A stretch of 64,000 nucleotides of DNA from an uncultured Clostridia bacterium (GTDB lineage: Bacteria > Bacillota > Clostridia > Oscillospirales > Ruminococcaceae). Location: assembly GCA_946567425.1 (NCBI GenBank), contig CAMNXF010000003.1:124001-188000 (forward strand), in the 5' to 3' direction. The translations under genes and the position numbers were made by a program. The notes under the pieces are model-generated. The model searched no databases. It saw only the letters and a program-made list of their open reading frames with translations, and was not told where the DNA came from. Every line of letters starts with the position of its first letter. Position 1 is the stretch's first letter. Shown here piece after piece: positions 34,922 through 43,829 of this stretch.

Positions 34922-35617
34922 CTATTTTATATTTCTGAAGCGGAAAACCGCAGCACCAATAACCGCTGTTACGACAACAATTGCCAGTGAACACGCTGCC
35001 ATAAACGGGTTTGTGTAATCACTGTCTCGGAGCGTTTGCAACTGTCCGAACGGTGAATAACGCATTGTACTGTCGATCTCGGGCAGATACATCATTATTA
35101 ACGCCGAGAGCAGCGAGCCTGCCGCGCAAAGGCTTTTCCTTGTAAATATTACCGTCATAAGGAAACAAACGCCACACGCAGCCGTCACCGCAAGCACCTC
35201 GATAAACACGTTGAGCATAAACTCCTCCACGGTAAACTCGCCAAGCTCAACGCCGCACAACGAAGCAATCAGAGCATACGGCAGCAAATTCGCTGCATTG
35301 ATGATGAACGTTCCGCAAAACGCCGTTAGACAGTTTGCCGCGTAGACAGCGCCGCGCGTATGGCCGACAATCAGCTTGTTGCGCACAACTGAATTCTCCG
35401 TGCCGAAGAACAGTCCGACAAATACCGATGATACGAATACCACCGCCGCCGACATTGTAAAAAAATCTTTATCGAACGTCGGCTGATAGGACGGCGACTT
35501 GGTTATACAGCTGAACAGCACGTTCAGCAACCCCAAAGCCAGCGAAACCAAAGCACACGCCATAAACTCGAAGCTGCGGAACATTCGTATAACGTCGGCG
35601 CGAAATAATTTACTCAT
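34922..35617 (-). CDS. ABC-2 type transporter permease (third subunit)
   Basis: A 231-residue, six-span membrane protein starting MSKLFRADVIRMFRSFEF, with the conserved FGTENSVVRNKLIVGHTR loop shared by all three permeases of this cluster. The ATG at 35617 has AAGGAGC upstream. It resembles lantibiotic-immunity permeases of the EFG type. Confidence 0.85.
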   Translation of the reverse strand: MSKLFRADVIRMFRSFEFMACALVSLALGLLNVLFSCITKSPSYQPTFDKDFFTMSAAVVFVSSVFVGLFFGTENSVVRNKLIVGHTRGAVYAANCLTAFCGTFIINAANLLPYALIASLCGVELGEFTVEEFMLNVFIEVLAVTAACGVCFLMTVIFTRKSLCAAGSLLSALIMMYLPEIDSTMRYSPFGQLQTLRDSDYTNPFMAACSLAIVVVTAVIGAAVFRFRNIK

Positions 35618-35674
35618 AAAAGCTCCTTGTTGACAATGCAAAATCCCGCGGCTGTTTCACCTCATGCGGTTAAA

Positions 35675-36496
35675 TTATTTTAAATCCTTGCGCCTGAACG
35701 CTGCCGCGCCCAGTAAACTTACAAACACCGTCACAAACGCCGCGCCCGCAATATCGGCGGCGGGATCATTTAGATCGCAATTGGACAGCGCAACGGACGA
35801 GCCGAGTGGATTAACGTGCAGCGCTAGTTCGTATACCGAGCGTTTTAAGCCGCTGATATAGTTCGGGTTTTCCGTGATCTCGAACGTCAGCTCGCCGTTT
35901 ACATAGACGCCGTTCATTATCTCTTTTTTATCGCCGAGCCTTGTATAAACCGCTCCGGCATCCATTATCAGCGCAAACGCCAAAACTAACGCGCCGACTG
36001 CCGCCCCCGACTTACGCTGTATCAGTACCCCTATCAGCGCCGTCACCGAGCTCAGCGAAACAGTGCCTACAAACGACATTACGATATACAAAAGCGCCTC
36101 GGCGGACTTCATTTTCCAAAAACCCAATATCGGAACACCCGCCAGACCCCCTATCAGCCACGCGGCGTTTATCGAGCAGCCGATGACTATCCCCGTCAGC
36201 ACGTCAGCCGAGTAGATTCCCCCGCGCTGATTGCCGACAATCAGCTTGTTGCGTATCGTTTTATGGCTGTGGTCTGTCCCGAGAAACAGTATTATCACCG
36301 CCGCGCCGACAATCTGAACCAACGGCGCTCCTGACAGCGCACAGCTTTCGAGCGCGTACTCCGAAACGTCGCCCCTTATCGACAGGCAATCGATAAGCAC
36401 GACCGCCGCCGTCACCAAAGCCGTCAAAATTACCGACAGCCAGAATATACGGTTTTTCCGCAGCCTGAACATATTTGCCTGAAAAATTCTTGGCAT
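35675..36496 (-). CDS. ABC-2 type transporter permease (second subunit)
   Basis: A 273-residue, six-span membrane protein. LGTDHSHKTIRNKLIVGNQR (shown at its limit) parallels the loop in its two neighbours, so the three permeases probably arose by duplication. Its start codon overlaps the stop of the upstream permease by one base. Confidence 0.86.
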   Translation of the reverse strand: MPRIFQANMFRLRKNRIFWLSVILTALVTAAVVLIDCLSIRGDVSEYALESCALSGAPLVQIVGAAVIILFLGTDHSHKTIRNKLIVGNQRGGIYSADVLTGIVIGCSINAAWLIGGLAGVPILGFWKMKSAEALLYIVMSFVGTVSLSSVTALIGVLIQRKSGAAVGALVLAFALIMDAGAVYTRLGDKKEIMNGVYVNGELTFEITENPNYISGLKRSVYELALHVNPLGSSVALSNCDLNDPAADIAGAAFVTVFVSLLGAAAFRRKDLK

Positions 36497-37320
36497 TATT
36501 TTAAGTCCTTTCTGCGGAACGCCAACGCGCCGACCGCCGTTGCCGCCGCCAGAACTCCCAACGAATACAGAGGCATAAACTCGGGACTGTGAACGCTGCC
36601 CATTTCAAGCTGCACGAACTGACCGCTCGGAAGAATATCATTCACTGCTGTCATAATATCGCGCTTTGCCCCGCTGACGTAACTCGGGTTAGGCTCAGGT
36701 TCGGATAACACCACGCCGCCGTTCACAGACATCTCATAGCCTTGCACATACTCCGGCGCGGCAAGCATCGACATAATTACAGCCGCGCCTATCATCAGCA
36801 CGAAAGTCGACACAAGCGTTATAGTTACTATTGTGGACTTCGAGGATATAAGCATACCGATCACGTTGAAAAGAGCACTTATCGCGACTGCCGCGCAGAC
36901 GGATATCAGCATATACATAAAGAACTCCCCCACGGGCATACCGAGTTTTCCACCCAGACACAGACCTGTTATCAGCACACCCGTCCACGACGCGGCAAGC
37001 ATTATTACCCCGCTTGCCGCAGTCGTCACCAGGTTTGAAAAATATATCTCAGCGCGCGTGTGACCGATCACCAGTTTGTTGCGTATCGTTCCGTTCGAGT
37101 AATCCGTGCCAAGGAACAGCGCCGCGGAAATCGACAAAAACAGCACCACGTTCATGCCGCCTGACATCAGTTCCCTGCCGAGCTTTTCCACGCACTGCGG
37201 CTGAACCGAATACGTTGACAGAAAATTCGCGAGAGCCAGCGCAAACGCCAGTATCAAGCACACCCAGAACGACTTTGTTTTCCACAATCTTGCAAAATTT
37301 GCTCTTAATAATCTAACCAT
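36496..37320 (-). CDS. ABC-2 type transporter permease (first subunit)
   Basis: A 274-residue membrane protein (MVRLLRANFARLWKTKSFWV) with LGTDYSNGTIRNKLVIGHTR. The ATG at 37320 follows GGAGG, whereas a longer frame to 37350 lacks a ribosome site. It is 83 nt from the ATPase gene. Confidence 0.86.
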   Translation of the reverse strand: MVRLLRANFARLWKTKSFWVCLILAFALALANFLSTYSVQPQCVEKLGRELMSGGMNVVLFLSISAALFLGTDYSNGTIRNKLVIGHTRAEIYFSNLVTTAASGVIMLAASWTGVLITGLCLGGKLGMPVGEFFMYMLISVCAAVAISALFNVIGMLISSKSTIVTITLVSTFVLMIGAAVIMSMLAAPEYVQGYEMSVNGGVVLSEPEPNPSYVSGAKRDIMTAVNDILPSGQFVQLEMGSVHSPEFMPLYSLGVLAAATAVGALAFRRKDLK

Positions 37321-37403
37321 TTTATTTACCTCCAGAATTTGCTCTTCCACATTGCTAAGCCAAAGGGTAATTCTTTTGCCGCGCGAAGTCGGCGTGCAGC
37401 AGT

Positions 37404-38318
37404 CTAGCCGTTTTCGCCCACACCCACAAGGTTGATAAAGTACGCCTCAAGGCTCTCGTCGTGCTCGTTTACGGAGAACAGCTCGCAACCCGCGTTTTTC
37501 AGCGCGTCGATGAGCTTTGTAATGCTTATTTCGCCATAGATGTCCGCAGTCCGCTCGTCGATAACCGCATACTCCAGACCGAACGTATCCAGCACGGTGG
37601 CAAGCTTTTTCGTATCCGACACGGATACCCTCGCGCATTTTCGGCACTCCTTTTCAAGCTGCTCAGCGCTTATCTCCTTAACAATCCTCCCCTTGTCGAC
37701 AAATCCGTAATGCGTGGCAAGTCTTGACAGTTCGTCCAGAATATGGCTGGAGATAAGTACCGTTATCTGCCGCTCGCGGTTCAGCTTGAGTATCAGCTCG
37801 CGTATATCGATAATTCCCTGCGGATCAAGCCCGTTTATCGGCTCGTCAAGCAGCAGAAAATCGGGATCGCCGCAAAGCGCTATCGCGATACCGAGCCGTT
37901 GCCGCATACCGAGAGAGAAGTTGCGCGCCTTTTTCTTGCCCGTATTCTCCAAGCCGACCAACTTCAGCAGTTCGGAAATACCCTTAAACGACGGCAGCCC
38001 CAGAACGCGGTACTGCTCCTTCAGGTTATCCTCGGCAGTCATATCCAGATATATCGACGGCGTTTCAACGACCGCCCCCATTCTGCGCCGCGCTTTGGAT
38101 ATTTCGCCGCTGCCGCTTTCCATTCCGTACAGCGTAAACGAACCCTCCGTCGCGAACTGCAAACCGCATATCAGCCGTATCAACGTGGTCTTGCCCGCAC
38201 CGTTGCGCCCAACAAACCCATAGATAGAACCCTTTGGAACGTTCATCGAAAGCCCGTCCAGAGCCGTAAATTTGTGATACCTCTTAACCAGACCATGCGT
38301 AGTCAAAACATTTTCCAT
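37404..38318 (-). CDS. ABC transporter ATP-binding protein (BcrA/lantibiotic-immunity-like)
   Basis: A 304-residue ATPase with Walker A GRNGAGKTT, signature NFSLGMRQRLG, Walker B LLLDEPINGLDP and the H-loop SSHILDEL. The C-terminal 90 residues are typical of CcmA/BcrA-type subunits that energise ABC-2 exporters. ATG 38318 follows AAGGAG. It likely drives the three permeases downstream, exporting or removing a peptide antibiotic; the substrate is inferred from architecture only. Confidence 0.9.
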   Translation of the reverse strand: MENVLTTHGLVKRYHKFTALDGLSMNVPKGSIYGFVGRNGAGKTTLIRLICGLQFATEGSFTLYGMESGSGEISKARRRMGAVVETPSIYLDMTAEDNLKEQYRVLGLPSFKGISELLKLVGLENTGKKKARNFSLGMRQRLGIAIALCGDPDFLLLDEPINGLDPQGIIDIRELILKLNRERQITVLISSHILDELSRLATHYGFVDKGRIVKEISAEQLEKECRKCARVSVSDTKKLATVLDTFGLEYAVIDERTADIYGEISITKLIDALKNAGCELFSVNEHDESLEAYFINLVGVGENG

Positions 38319-38338
38319 ATTAAACTCCTTATCTAAAA

Positions 38339-38488
38339 GGCAAAAGCTCGCATCGGTCGGCTTTCGCCAACCTAGCCAAAGGCAACTCCTCCGCTTCACT
38401 TCGTTCGCTAGCCGAGCAGCATTGCCTGTACTACACTTCGCTTCGCTCCGTTACGCTACGGTAACACTGCTCGCTTGCTGCTTTTGCC
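38339..38488. repeat. Dispersed inverted-repeat element, copy B
   Basis: 150 bp with terminal inverted repeats GGCAAAAGC (38339-38347) and GCTTTTGCC (38480-38488). It shares a 23-nt identical core with copy A. It lies directly upstream of the ATPase ribosome site, as copy A lies upstream of spoIIIAH. Confidence 0.65.
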
Positions 38489-38508
38489 CATTTACCTTTG
38501 AAACAAGT

Positions 38509-38557
38509 AATGCCCCGTGTGGTATGTATGTGGCTTTTGAGTGATTTACGGGGCATT
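38509..38557 (-). terminator. Hairpin after the response regulator
   Basis: 10-bp stem AATGCCCCGT / ACGGGGCATT with a 29-nt loop and a weak T tract on the minus strand. It probably separates the regulator transcript from the ABC genes. Confidence 0.5.
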
Positions 38558-38622
38558 TCCTTGCTTACAAATATATTATAAAATACAATGGTTAAGAAAT
38601 CGGTTAAGAAAAAGGTAAAGAT

Positions 38623-39294
38623 TCAGTTAAGATTTTCGCGCATTTTAAAGCCTATTCCCCACACCGCCTCGATAAAGTCCAGCCCCGACGCTTCACGGAG
38701 CTTGCGCCGCAGATTGCTGACGTGTACCTTGAGCGAGCTTTCCACGCAGTCCGGCGTGTCCGCGCTTATCCTGTCAAGTATCTGCGATTTGGTTATCACC
38801 TGTTTCGGGTTCTGCATCAGTATTTTCAATATCGCGAATTCCGTTTTGGTGAGTTTTACTGTGTTCTCCCCGAATTTTGCTTCGTGGAGTGCCGTATCCA
38901 ATATCAACCCGTTATATTCCGTAACCTCCGCCCCCTGCCGATTGTTGCGCCGAAGCTGTACCTGTATCCTCGCCAACAGCTCCTTGGTATCGAACGGCTT
39001 TGTAACATAGTCAACTGCCCCCGACAGCAACAGCTCCACCTTGCTCCCTACATCGACCTTGGCACTCATCACGATTACGGGAACATCGCGTATTTTCGGC
39101 AGCACCTGTTCTCCCGAAAGCCCCGGCATCATCAGGTCAAGCAGCACCAGATCGGGTGTCGTTTCCTCAAGAACCGCCAACGCTTCGCCGCCCGAAAACG
39201 CACGTATTACCTCGTAGCCCTCGCGCGCCAGCAGCTTGCAAAGCATATTGTTTATATGCAGATCGTCATCTATCACAGCAATTATTTCAGCCAT
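38623..39294 (-). CDS. OmpR-family response regulator
   Basis: A 223-residue regulator. The receiver domain has VIDDD (residues 7-11), phospho-acceptor Asp in LVLLDLMMPG and Lys in YVTKPF. The winged-helix output domain ends SSLKVHVSNLRRKL and FIEAVWGIGFKM. It has its own strong promoter. Its partner kinase is probably at 33409, at the far end of the ABC cluster. Confidence 0.94.
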   Translation of the reverse strand: MAEIIAVIDDDLHINNMLCKLLAREGYEVIRAFSGGEALAVLEETTPDLVLLDLMMPGLSGEQVLPKIRDVPVIVMSAKVDVGSKVELLLSGAVDYVTKPFDTKELLARIQVQLRRNNRQGAEVTEYNGLILDTALHEAKFGENTVKLTKTEFAILKILMQNPKQVITKSQILDRISADTPDCVESSLKVHVSNLRRKLREASGLDFIEAVWGIGFKMRENLN

Positions 39295-39326
39295 TTTACC
39301 CGTCCTTTCAGATGTGTTTTGTTAAT

Positions 39327-39355
39327 ATTGTAACACATTCTTAACTTGTTGTCAA
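39327..39355 (-). promoter_or_regulatory. Promoter of the response regulator
   Basis: TTGACA (39355-39350), 17-nt spacer, TACAAT (39332-39327). Confidence 0.8.
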
Positions 39356-39368
39356 ATTGCCGACACAC

Positions 39369-39404
39369 AAAAAGGCGCTCCCGCAATAAACGGAAACGCC
39401 CTTT
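39369..39404 (-). terminator. Terminator after the GH25 lysozyme gene
   Basis: Minus-strand hairpin GGGCG...CCG / CGG...CGCC with a small internal loop, followed by TTTTT. Confidence 0.7.
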
Positions 39405-39420
39405 AACAAAAATTCCCTTA

Positions 39421-40197
39421 TTAACCGTACAGCAGCCGATTGACCTCGCGCATTACCTCATAATAGTCGTAGCCCGCCGCGGTAAGTCTGTCGTAGCGCT
39501 CGTCACCGTTGCCCCAATCGCCGCGGATAACCTCAAGCGCCACCTCCTCAATCGGCTTTAAAGCGGGAGGCAATGGCAATTCGTCACCGTAACCGTTCAG
39601 ACCCGCGCTCTTTATCATCTTCGGATAATCGACATAGCAATAATCAAGATCGACGTTGCCCTCGATCCCGTCAACTCTGCCCGTCGCGGAATACTGCCAC
39701 ATTCCGTAGTTCCAACGGTAATTCAGCTTGGGATTATATTCCGCGACCCAAACGGCGTAGCGGCTTGCAACGTCGCGGTAGATATAGTTCTGAAGCGGAT
39801 AACGCGAGGTATACAACCCCGCAAAGCAGTTGTTCTCCTCCAGTTCGTTGCAGAATATCCTCACCAGATTGCTGCAAAAATCTATACCACGCGCAAACTG
39901 CGACTGCTCCTCCAAATCGTAGAAGATAGGAAAATCAAACTTCTTCCCAGCGATAACACTAAGACAGGCTCGTGCCTCTGCGAGTGCCTGAGAGCCGCTT
40001 TCTGCATAGCTGTACCAATACGCCCCGACGTTAAGTCCCGCGTCTCGCGCTTCCTTGTAGTTGCGCTCAAAATACTTATCCGGCTCGGTTCGCGTGCCGA
40101 AACCCGCGCGTATTATCACAAACTTAATACCGCCTTTTTTTACCTTTTTAAAATCTATATTTTCCTGCCATGAGGAAACGTCAATACCTTTAGTCAA
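39421..40197 (-). CDS. GH25 lysozyme with C-terminal CW_7-like repeat
   Basis: A 258-residue muramidase. The N-terminal GIDVSSWQ, IIRAGFG, FPIFYDLEEQ (catalytic Asp-x-Glu) and QYSATGRVDGIEGNVDLDYC (shown at its limit) are GH25 signatures. Residues 210-258 (EEVALEVIRGDWGNGDERYD, RLTAAGYDYYEV) match the Cpl-7/CW_7 wall-binding repeat. There is no signal peptide, as in phage endolysins or enzymes released by other routes. Confidence 0.9.
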   Translation of the reverse strand: MTKGIDVSSWQENIDFKKVKKGGIKFVIIRAGFGTRTEPDKYFERNYKEARDAGLNVGAYWYSYAESGSQALAEARACLSVIAGKKFDFPIFYDLEEQSQFARGIDFCSNLVRIFCNELEENNCFAGLYTSRYPLQNYIYRDVASRYAVWVAEYNPKLNYRWNYGMWQYSATGRVDGIEGNVDLDYCYVDYPKMIKSAGLNGYGDELPLPPALKPIEEVALEVIRGDWGNGDERYDRLTAAGYDYYEVMREVNRLLYG

Positions 40198-40261
40198 AAT
40201 AACCCCCCCTTAACACATCGTCTGATCTCTTTCAAGACATTCTATGCAAAAGGGAAGTTAA

Positions 40262-40291
40262 AAGTGAAAACGGGAAACCGAAGTTCCCCGT
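40262..40291 (-). terminator. Terminator after mgsA
   Basis: Minus-strand ACGGGGAAC-TTCG-GTTTCCCGT hairpin with one mismatch, then TTTTCACTTT. Confidence 0.6.
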
Positions 40292-40312
40292 CCGGAAATA
40301 TTCAATTTTGCG

Positions 40313-40708
40313 TCACCGCATATACTCGCGCCAATCAAGATCTCCGCGTTCGAGGGCATGGATAAGTGCCTCGGCAGTCGCGATGTTCGTCGCCACGGGA
40401 ATATTATGCACATCGCACAGCCGCAAGATATTTATATCATTGGGTTCATGCGAACGCGGATTAAGCGGATCGCGAAAAAACACCAACAGGTCAATCTCGT
40501 TGCAGCTTATACTTGAGGCGAGCTGCTCGGCGCCGCCCTGCGAACCGCTGAGAAAACGCTGAATATGAAGCCCCGTTGCATCCGAAACCAACTTTCCCGT
40601 CGTACCGGTAGCGCAAATATTATATCTGCTCAGAACGCCGCAGTAGGCAATACAGAACTGGACCATAAGCTCCTTCTTTGAATCGTGAGCTATAAGAGCA
40701 ATGTTCAT
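40313..40708 (-). CDS. mgsA: Methylglyoxal synthase-like protein, catalytic Asp replaced
   Basis: A 131-residue MGS-fold protein: IALIAHDSKK, CATGTTGKLV, FFRDPL and HEPND match methylglyoxal synthase, which converts dihydroxyacetone phosphate to methylglyoxal. In the family the base is the Asp of SGPxGGDQQ; here the stretch reads SGSQGGAEQ, with Ala (codon GCC) in that place followed by Glu. It may be inactive, use the neighbouring Glu, or bind phosphate as a regulator. It follows minD by 34 nt. Confidence 0.85.
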   Translation of the reverse strand: MNIALIAHDSKKELMVQFCIAYCGVLSRYNICATGTTGKLVSDATGLHIQRFLSGSQGGAEQLASSISCNEIDLLVFFRDPLNPRSHEPNDINILRLCDVHNIPVATNIATAEALIHALERGDLDWREYMR

Positions 40709-40742
40709 CTACCAAACCCCTCCCTATCCATTTCAGTATAAA

Positions 40743-41480
40743 TTAGTCGATTTTAATTGTGAGCGGAACTTCCTGTCCGTCAATGCGTTGTGCGATCGCT
40801 GAGTATGCCTTGAAGCCGCCGCACGATGGAGGCAGAGCCTCACCCTTCGCGCCGCATATCTTGATGTTCACGTCCTCGGGAACAACGCCTACAAGCGGTA
40901 TTCCCACCGCGTCCATGACCTCGTCAAGATCATACAAAATATCCTCGTTTTTGAAGTTCTCGCTTACTTTATTGATGATAAGGCGTTGATTTATGCAGTT
41001 CTTGACATACAAAAAGTCGGAAAGCATTTGTCCGTCACGCACGCACACCGTATCCGGCGTAGTTACCATAAGAATAAGGTCGGCAGCCTTGATAACACTG
41101 AACACCGAACTTCCGATACCCGCGGTATCAACGATTATGTAGTCAAAATGCTCGCGCATTTCTTCGCAAACACCCATTATCTTTTCGGGATTGATGTCAA
41201 TAAACGGATTTCTTGTCGCGCATACAAGCGACAGATTGGGCACACGCTCGACCTTTGTGGTAGCGGTAAGAATATCGATCTTTCCCTCAAGATATTCACC
41301 GATATCATGCTTTACCTTATCCTTCATACCAAGCATAATATCCAGACAGCGCAGACCAAAGTCCAACTCAACAAGCAGCGTCTTGTGCCCGAGAGTTGCA
41401 AGTCCCGTTGCGACGTTGGCGGAAGTAGTCGATTTTCCCGTTCCGCCCTTGCCTGCTGTAACTGCAATTATCTGTGACAT
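40743..41480 (-). CDS. minD: MinD/ParA-family ATPase
   Basis: A 245-residue deviant-Walker ATPase with KGGTGKSTTSANVA at residues 11-24, FDYIIVDTAGI, and INKVSEN. It most resembles MinD, which positions the division site. The C-terminal membrane-targeting amphipathic helix usual in MinD is not evident (the protein ends QEVPLTIKID). minC and minE are absent nearby. ATG 41480 follows GAGAGGGG. An extended -10 (TGCTAAAAT, 41575-41568 minus) lies upstream. Confidence 0.83.
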   Translation of the reverse strand: MSQIIAVTAGKGGTGKSTTSANVATGLATLGHKTLLVELDFGLRCLDIMLGMKDKVKHDIGEYLEGKIDILTATTKVERVPNLSLVCATRNPFIDINPEKIMGVCEEMREHFDYIIVDTAGIGSSVFSVIKAADLILMVTTPDTVCVRDGQMLSDFLYVKNCINQRLIINKVSENFKNEDILYDLDEVMDAVGIPLVGVVPEDVNIKICGAKGEALPPSCGGFKAYSAIAQRIDGQEVPLTIKID

Positions 41481-41681
41481 AGTATTTTCCCCTCTCAACA
41501 TTACGGCATTGTTCTAACCTAAACCTCCACCGTGAACGTTACATACAATTTAGAATACCCTATATCTATTTTAGCACAAAAAAAGGAATATGAAAAGAGC
41601 TTTTTTCCATAAATATAAAAAATCGTGAAATTACTTGATTTTGAGGTTATACTTTTGTGCATTTTTCACAAAAACCTGTGT

Positions 41682-41718
41682 AAAAAAGAGGTAAGAGACC
41701 ACATAAACCTCTTACCTC
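41682..41718 (-). terminator. Terminator after mrdA
   Basis: Perfect 10-bp stem GAGGTAAGAG / CTCTTACCTC followed by TTTTTT on the minus strand. It separates the mre operon from minD. Confidence 0.9.
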
Positions 41719-41725
41719 CTTCACA

Positions 41726-43813
41726 TTAAAGTATTGTTTTAGCCTGACCCTTTTCATCGTAGTTGGTGGAAATTTTTCCGGTAACATATGCCTGTATAAC
41801 GTTCGCGGCAAGCACCTTGGTGAACTCTCCTTTTTCAAGGTAAAGCCCGAAAGCTATCTCAGGGTCGTCCGCGGGGTAAAATCCTATAAGCGCGGAGTTT
41901 GTAACGCCAATCGCCGCCTCAGGTGTTCCCGTCTTGACCGCGACGTTCTCCTTGCCTATGCCGACGTAATCATAAGGGCACACCCAACCCGCACCGTCAA
42001 TGTAGTAGCTCACTTGCGTCGACGCAACAAGCTTCATACCGTCGCGCACGGCAAGCATATATTTGTCCATATCCTTTTCCTTGGAAAAGTCCTCGGCGAC
42101 CGTAGGAGCCTTGTCATATATTTTTTCGGTGAAATCGTAGTTGTACACGGACTTGACGATATGCGGCTCGAGCCGCACCCCGTTATTCGCGATAGTCATC
42201 GCCTGTACCGCGAGATGCATGGGAGTAAGCGCCGTTTCACACTGTCCGATACCCGCCTGAACGATATTGCCCTCGTTCCACTCCAAGTCCAATTCCTCGT
42301 AAAGCTCCAGCGAGGTCATCTGACCTGTGCTCATATTCAGTTCAAACCCGAGATCCTTACCGACGCCGAACCTGCCCGCCCAGTACGCAAACCGATCAAT
42401 GCCCATTCTGCGGGCGGTCTCGTAAAAGAAAATGTTGCAGGAGTACATCAGCGCCTCTCTGACGTTGATAAATCCCGAATGACCGTAGCCGAGACATGAC
42501 GGAATGTAATCTGGCGCGTAATACATATAGTTATATGTGCAGTTGATCTTGTCGTCGGGGGTGATAACGCCCGTTGCCATACCCGCCGTTGCCGTTATCG
42601 TCTTGAATGTTGAGCCAGGACGGTATTCGCCGAACAGAGCGCGGTTGAGCAGCGGAGCTTCCGGACGGTTGAGAACCTCCTCGTAGTCCTTCAGCATATC
42701 GTTGATGTCGTAGCTCGGATACGACGCCGCTCCGAGCAGACCTCCCGTCTTTACGTCCAGAACCACGATCGCTCCCGCCTTGCAGCCCTTTCCACGCAGA
42801 CCAGCGTCGTAAAGCGTTGTATAGTACGGCGAATTTAACCAGTCGATCTGATATTTCAGCATATCCTGCAGCAGCTTCTGATAATCGGAGTCCACCGTCA
42901 GCATTACGGATCTGCCCGCGACGGGTGACGTAGTCACCTCGTCGGCGATACCCACTCCGTTACCGTCGCGGGTAATAGTGCGCACGCCGCGCGTTCCGCG
43001 CAGTTCGTTTTCGAGAGCCTCTTCCACACCGCTTAAGCCTATCGTGTCATTCAGCAGATAACCGTCAAGCTCCTCGTACTTCTCTGCCGATATCGGACCT
43101 ACAGTTCCCCTGAGGTGCGGCGCGATGTCACCGTCGAGATACTGCCGCTCCCAGCTTTGAGTGATATCCACTCCGCGCATAAGAGCGCTGAGCTCCTTAA
43201 GCTCCATTACGGTGCTGTCCTTGATGTCGCTCGCCAGCTCGAAAACGGTGTTGACCTCGGAAAAGTCCTTCATCACCATTTCGTAGCGGACACCCGCGAT
43301 CGCGCGGCGCATTTTCTCATCGTATTTATCGCTTATCTCATATTGCTTATACAGCCAATAAATGCAGTTCTCAACCGTGGAATAGCTTCCAATGTTGAGC
43401 TTTTCTTTCAGCGTTTCGATCGCATAAGGGCGATCCTTGTCAAATTTGTAGGGCTGCGTTTTGCTTATCGGCAGCGAATCGTTCCACTTTTCGTTATTCT
43501 TTTCGAGCACCGTAAGAACGCGGTAGATTATCTCGTTCTGCTCTTCCTCGTCGGTATCCTCCATAAGCGAGGAATGCTGAAAGTTTACGTTATAAATTAT
43601 TCTGTTGGTGTTAAGTACCTTGCCGTTCACGTCAACTATCTGCCCTCTGGCTGCTTCTATCGACTGCTCAACGGAGCTTTCCTTTGACAGATTGAGATAA
43701 AGGTCTCCGTCCACAAGCTGGATACGCAACAGCCTTATACCGCACATAAACGCCGCCGCCACAACAAACGCCGCCATAACTATCGAGCGTATCATTGAAG
43801 AGTATTTTGACAT
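41726..43813 (-). CDS. mrdA: Penicillin-binding protein 2 (elongation transpeptidase)
   Basis: A 695-residue class B PBP with one N-terminal span (SIVMAAFVVAAAFMCGIRLL). It has a dimerisation domain, and a transpeptidase domain with active-site GSTFK, SCN (YSCNIFF) and KTGT motifs. It cross-links peptidoglycan in the elongation complex with MreBCD. It is last in the mre operon. No RodA gene is present nearby. Confidence 0.94.
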   Translation of the reverse strand: MSKYSSMIRSIVMAAFVVAAAFMCGIRLLRIQLVDGDLYLNLSKESSVEQSIEAARGQIVDVNGKVLNTNRIIYNVNFQHSSLMEDTDEEEQNEIIYRVLTVLEKNNEKWNDSLPISKTQPYKFDKDRPYAIETLKEKLNIGSYSTVENCIYWLYKQYEISDKYDEKMRRAIAGVRYEMVMKDFSEVNTVFELASDIKDSTVMELKELSALMRGVDITQSWERQYLDGDIAPHLRGTVGPISAEKYEELDGYLLNDTIGLSGVEEALENELRGTRGVRTITRDGNGVGIADEVTTSPVAGRSVMLTVDSDYQKLLQDMLKYQIDWLNSPYYTTLYDAGLRGKGCKAGAIVVLDVKTGGLLGAASYPSYDINDMLKDYEEVLNRPEAPLLNRALFGEYRPGSTFKTITATAGMATGVITPDDKINCTYNYMYYAPDYIPSCLGYGHSGFINVREALMYSCNIFFYETARRMGIDRFAYWAGRFGVGKDLGFELNMSTGQMTSLELYEELDLEWNEGNIVQAGIGQCETALTPMHLAVQAMTIANNGVRLEPHIVKSVYNYDFTEKIYDKAPTVAEDFSKEKDMDKYMLAVRDGMKLVASTQVSYYIDGAGWVCPYDYVGIGKENVAVKTGTPEAAIGVTNSALIGFYPADDPEIAFGLYLEKGEFTKVLAANVIQAYVTGKISTNYDEKGQAKTIL

Positions 43814-43829
43814 TATTTACCACCTGTAA

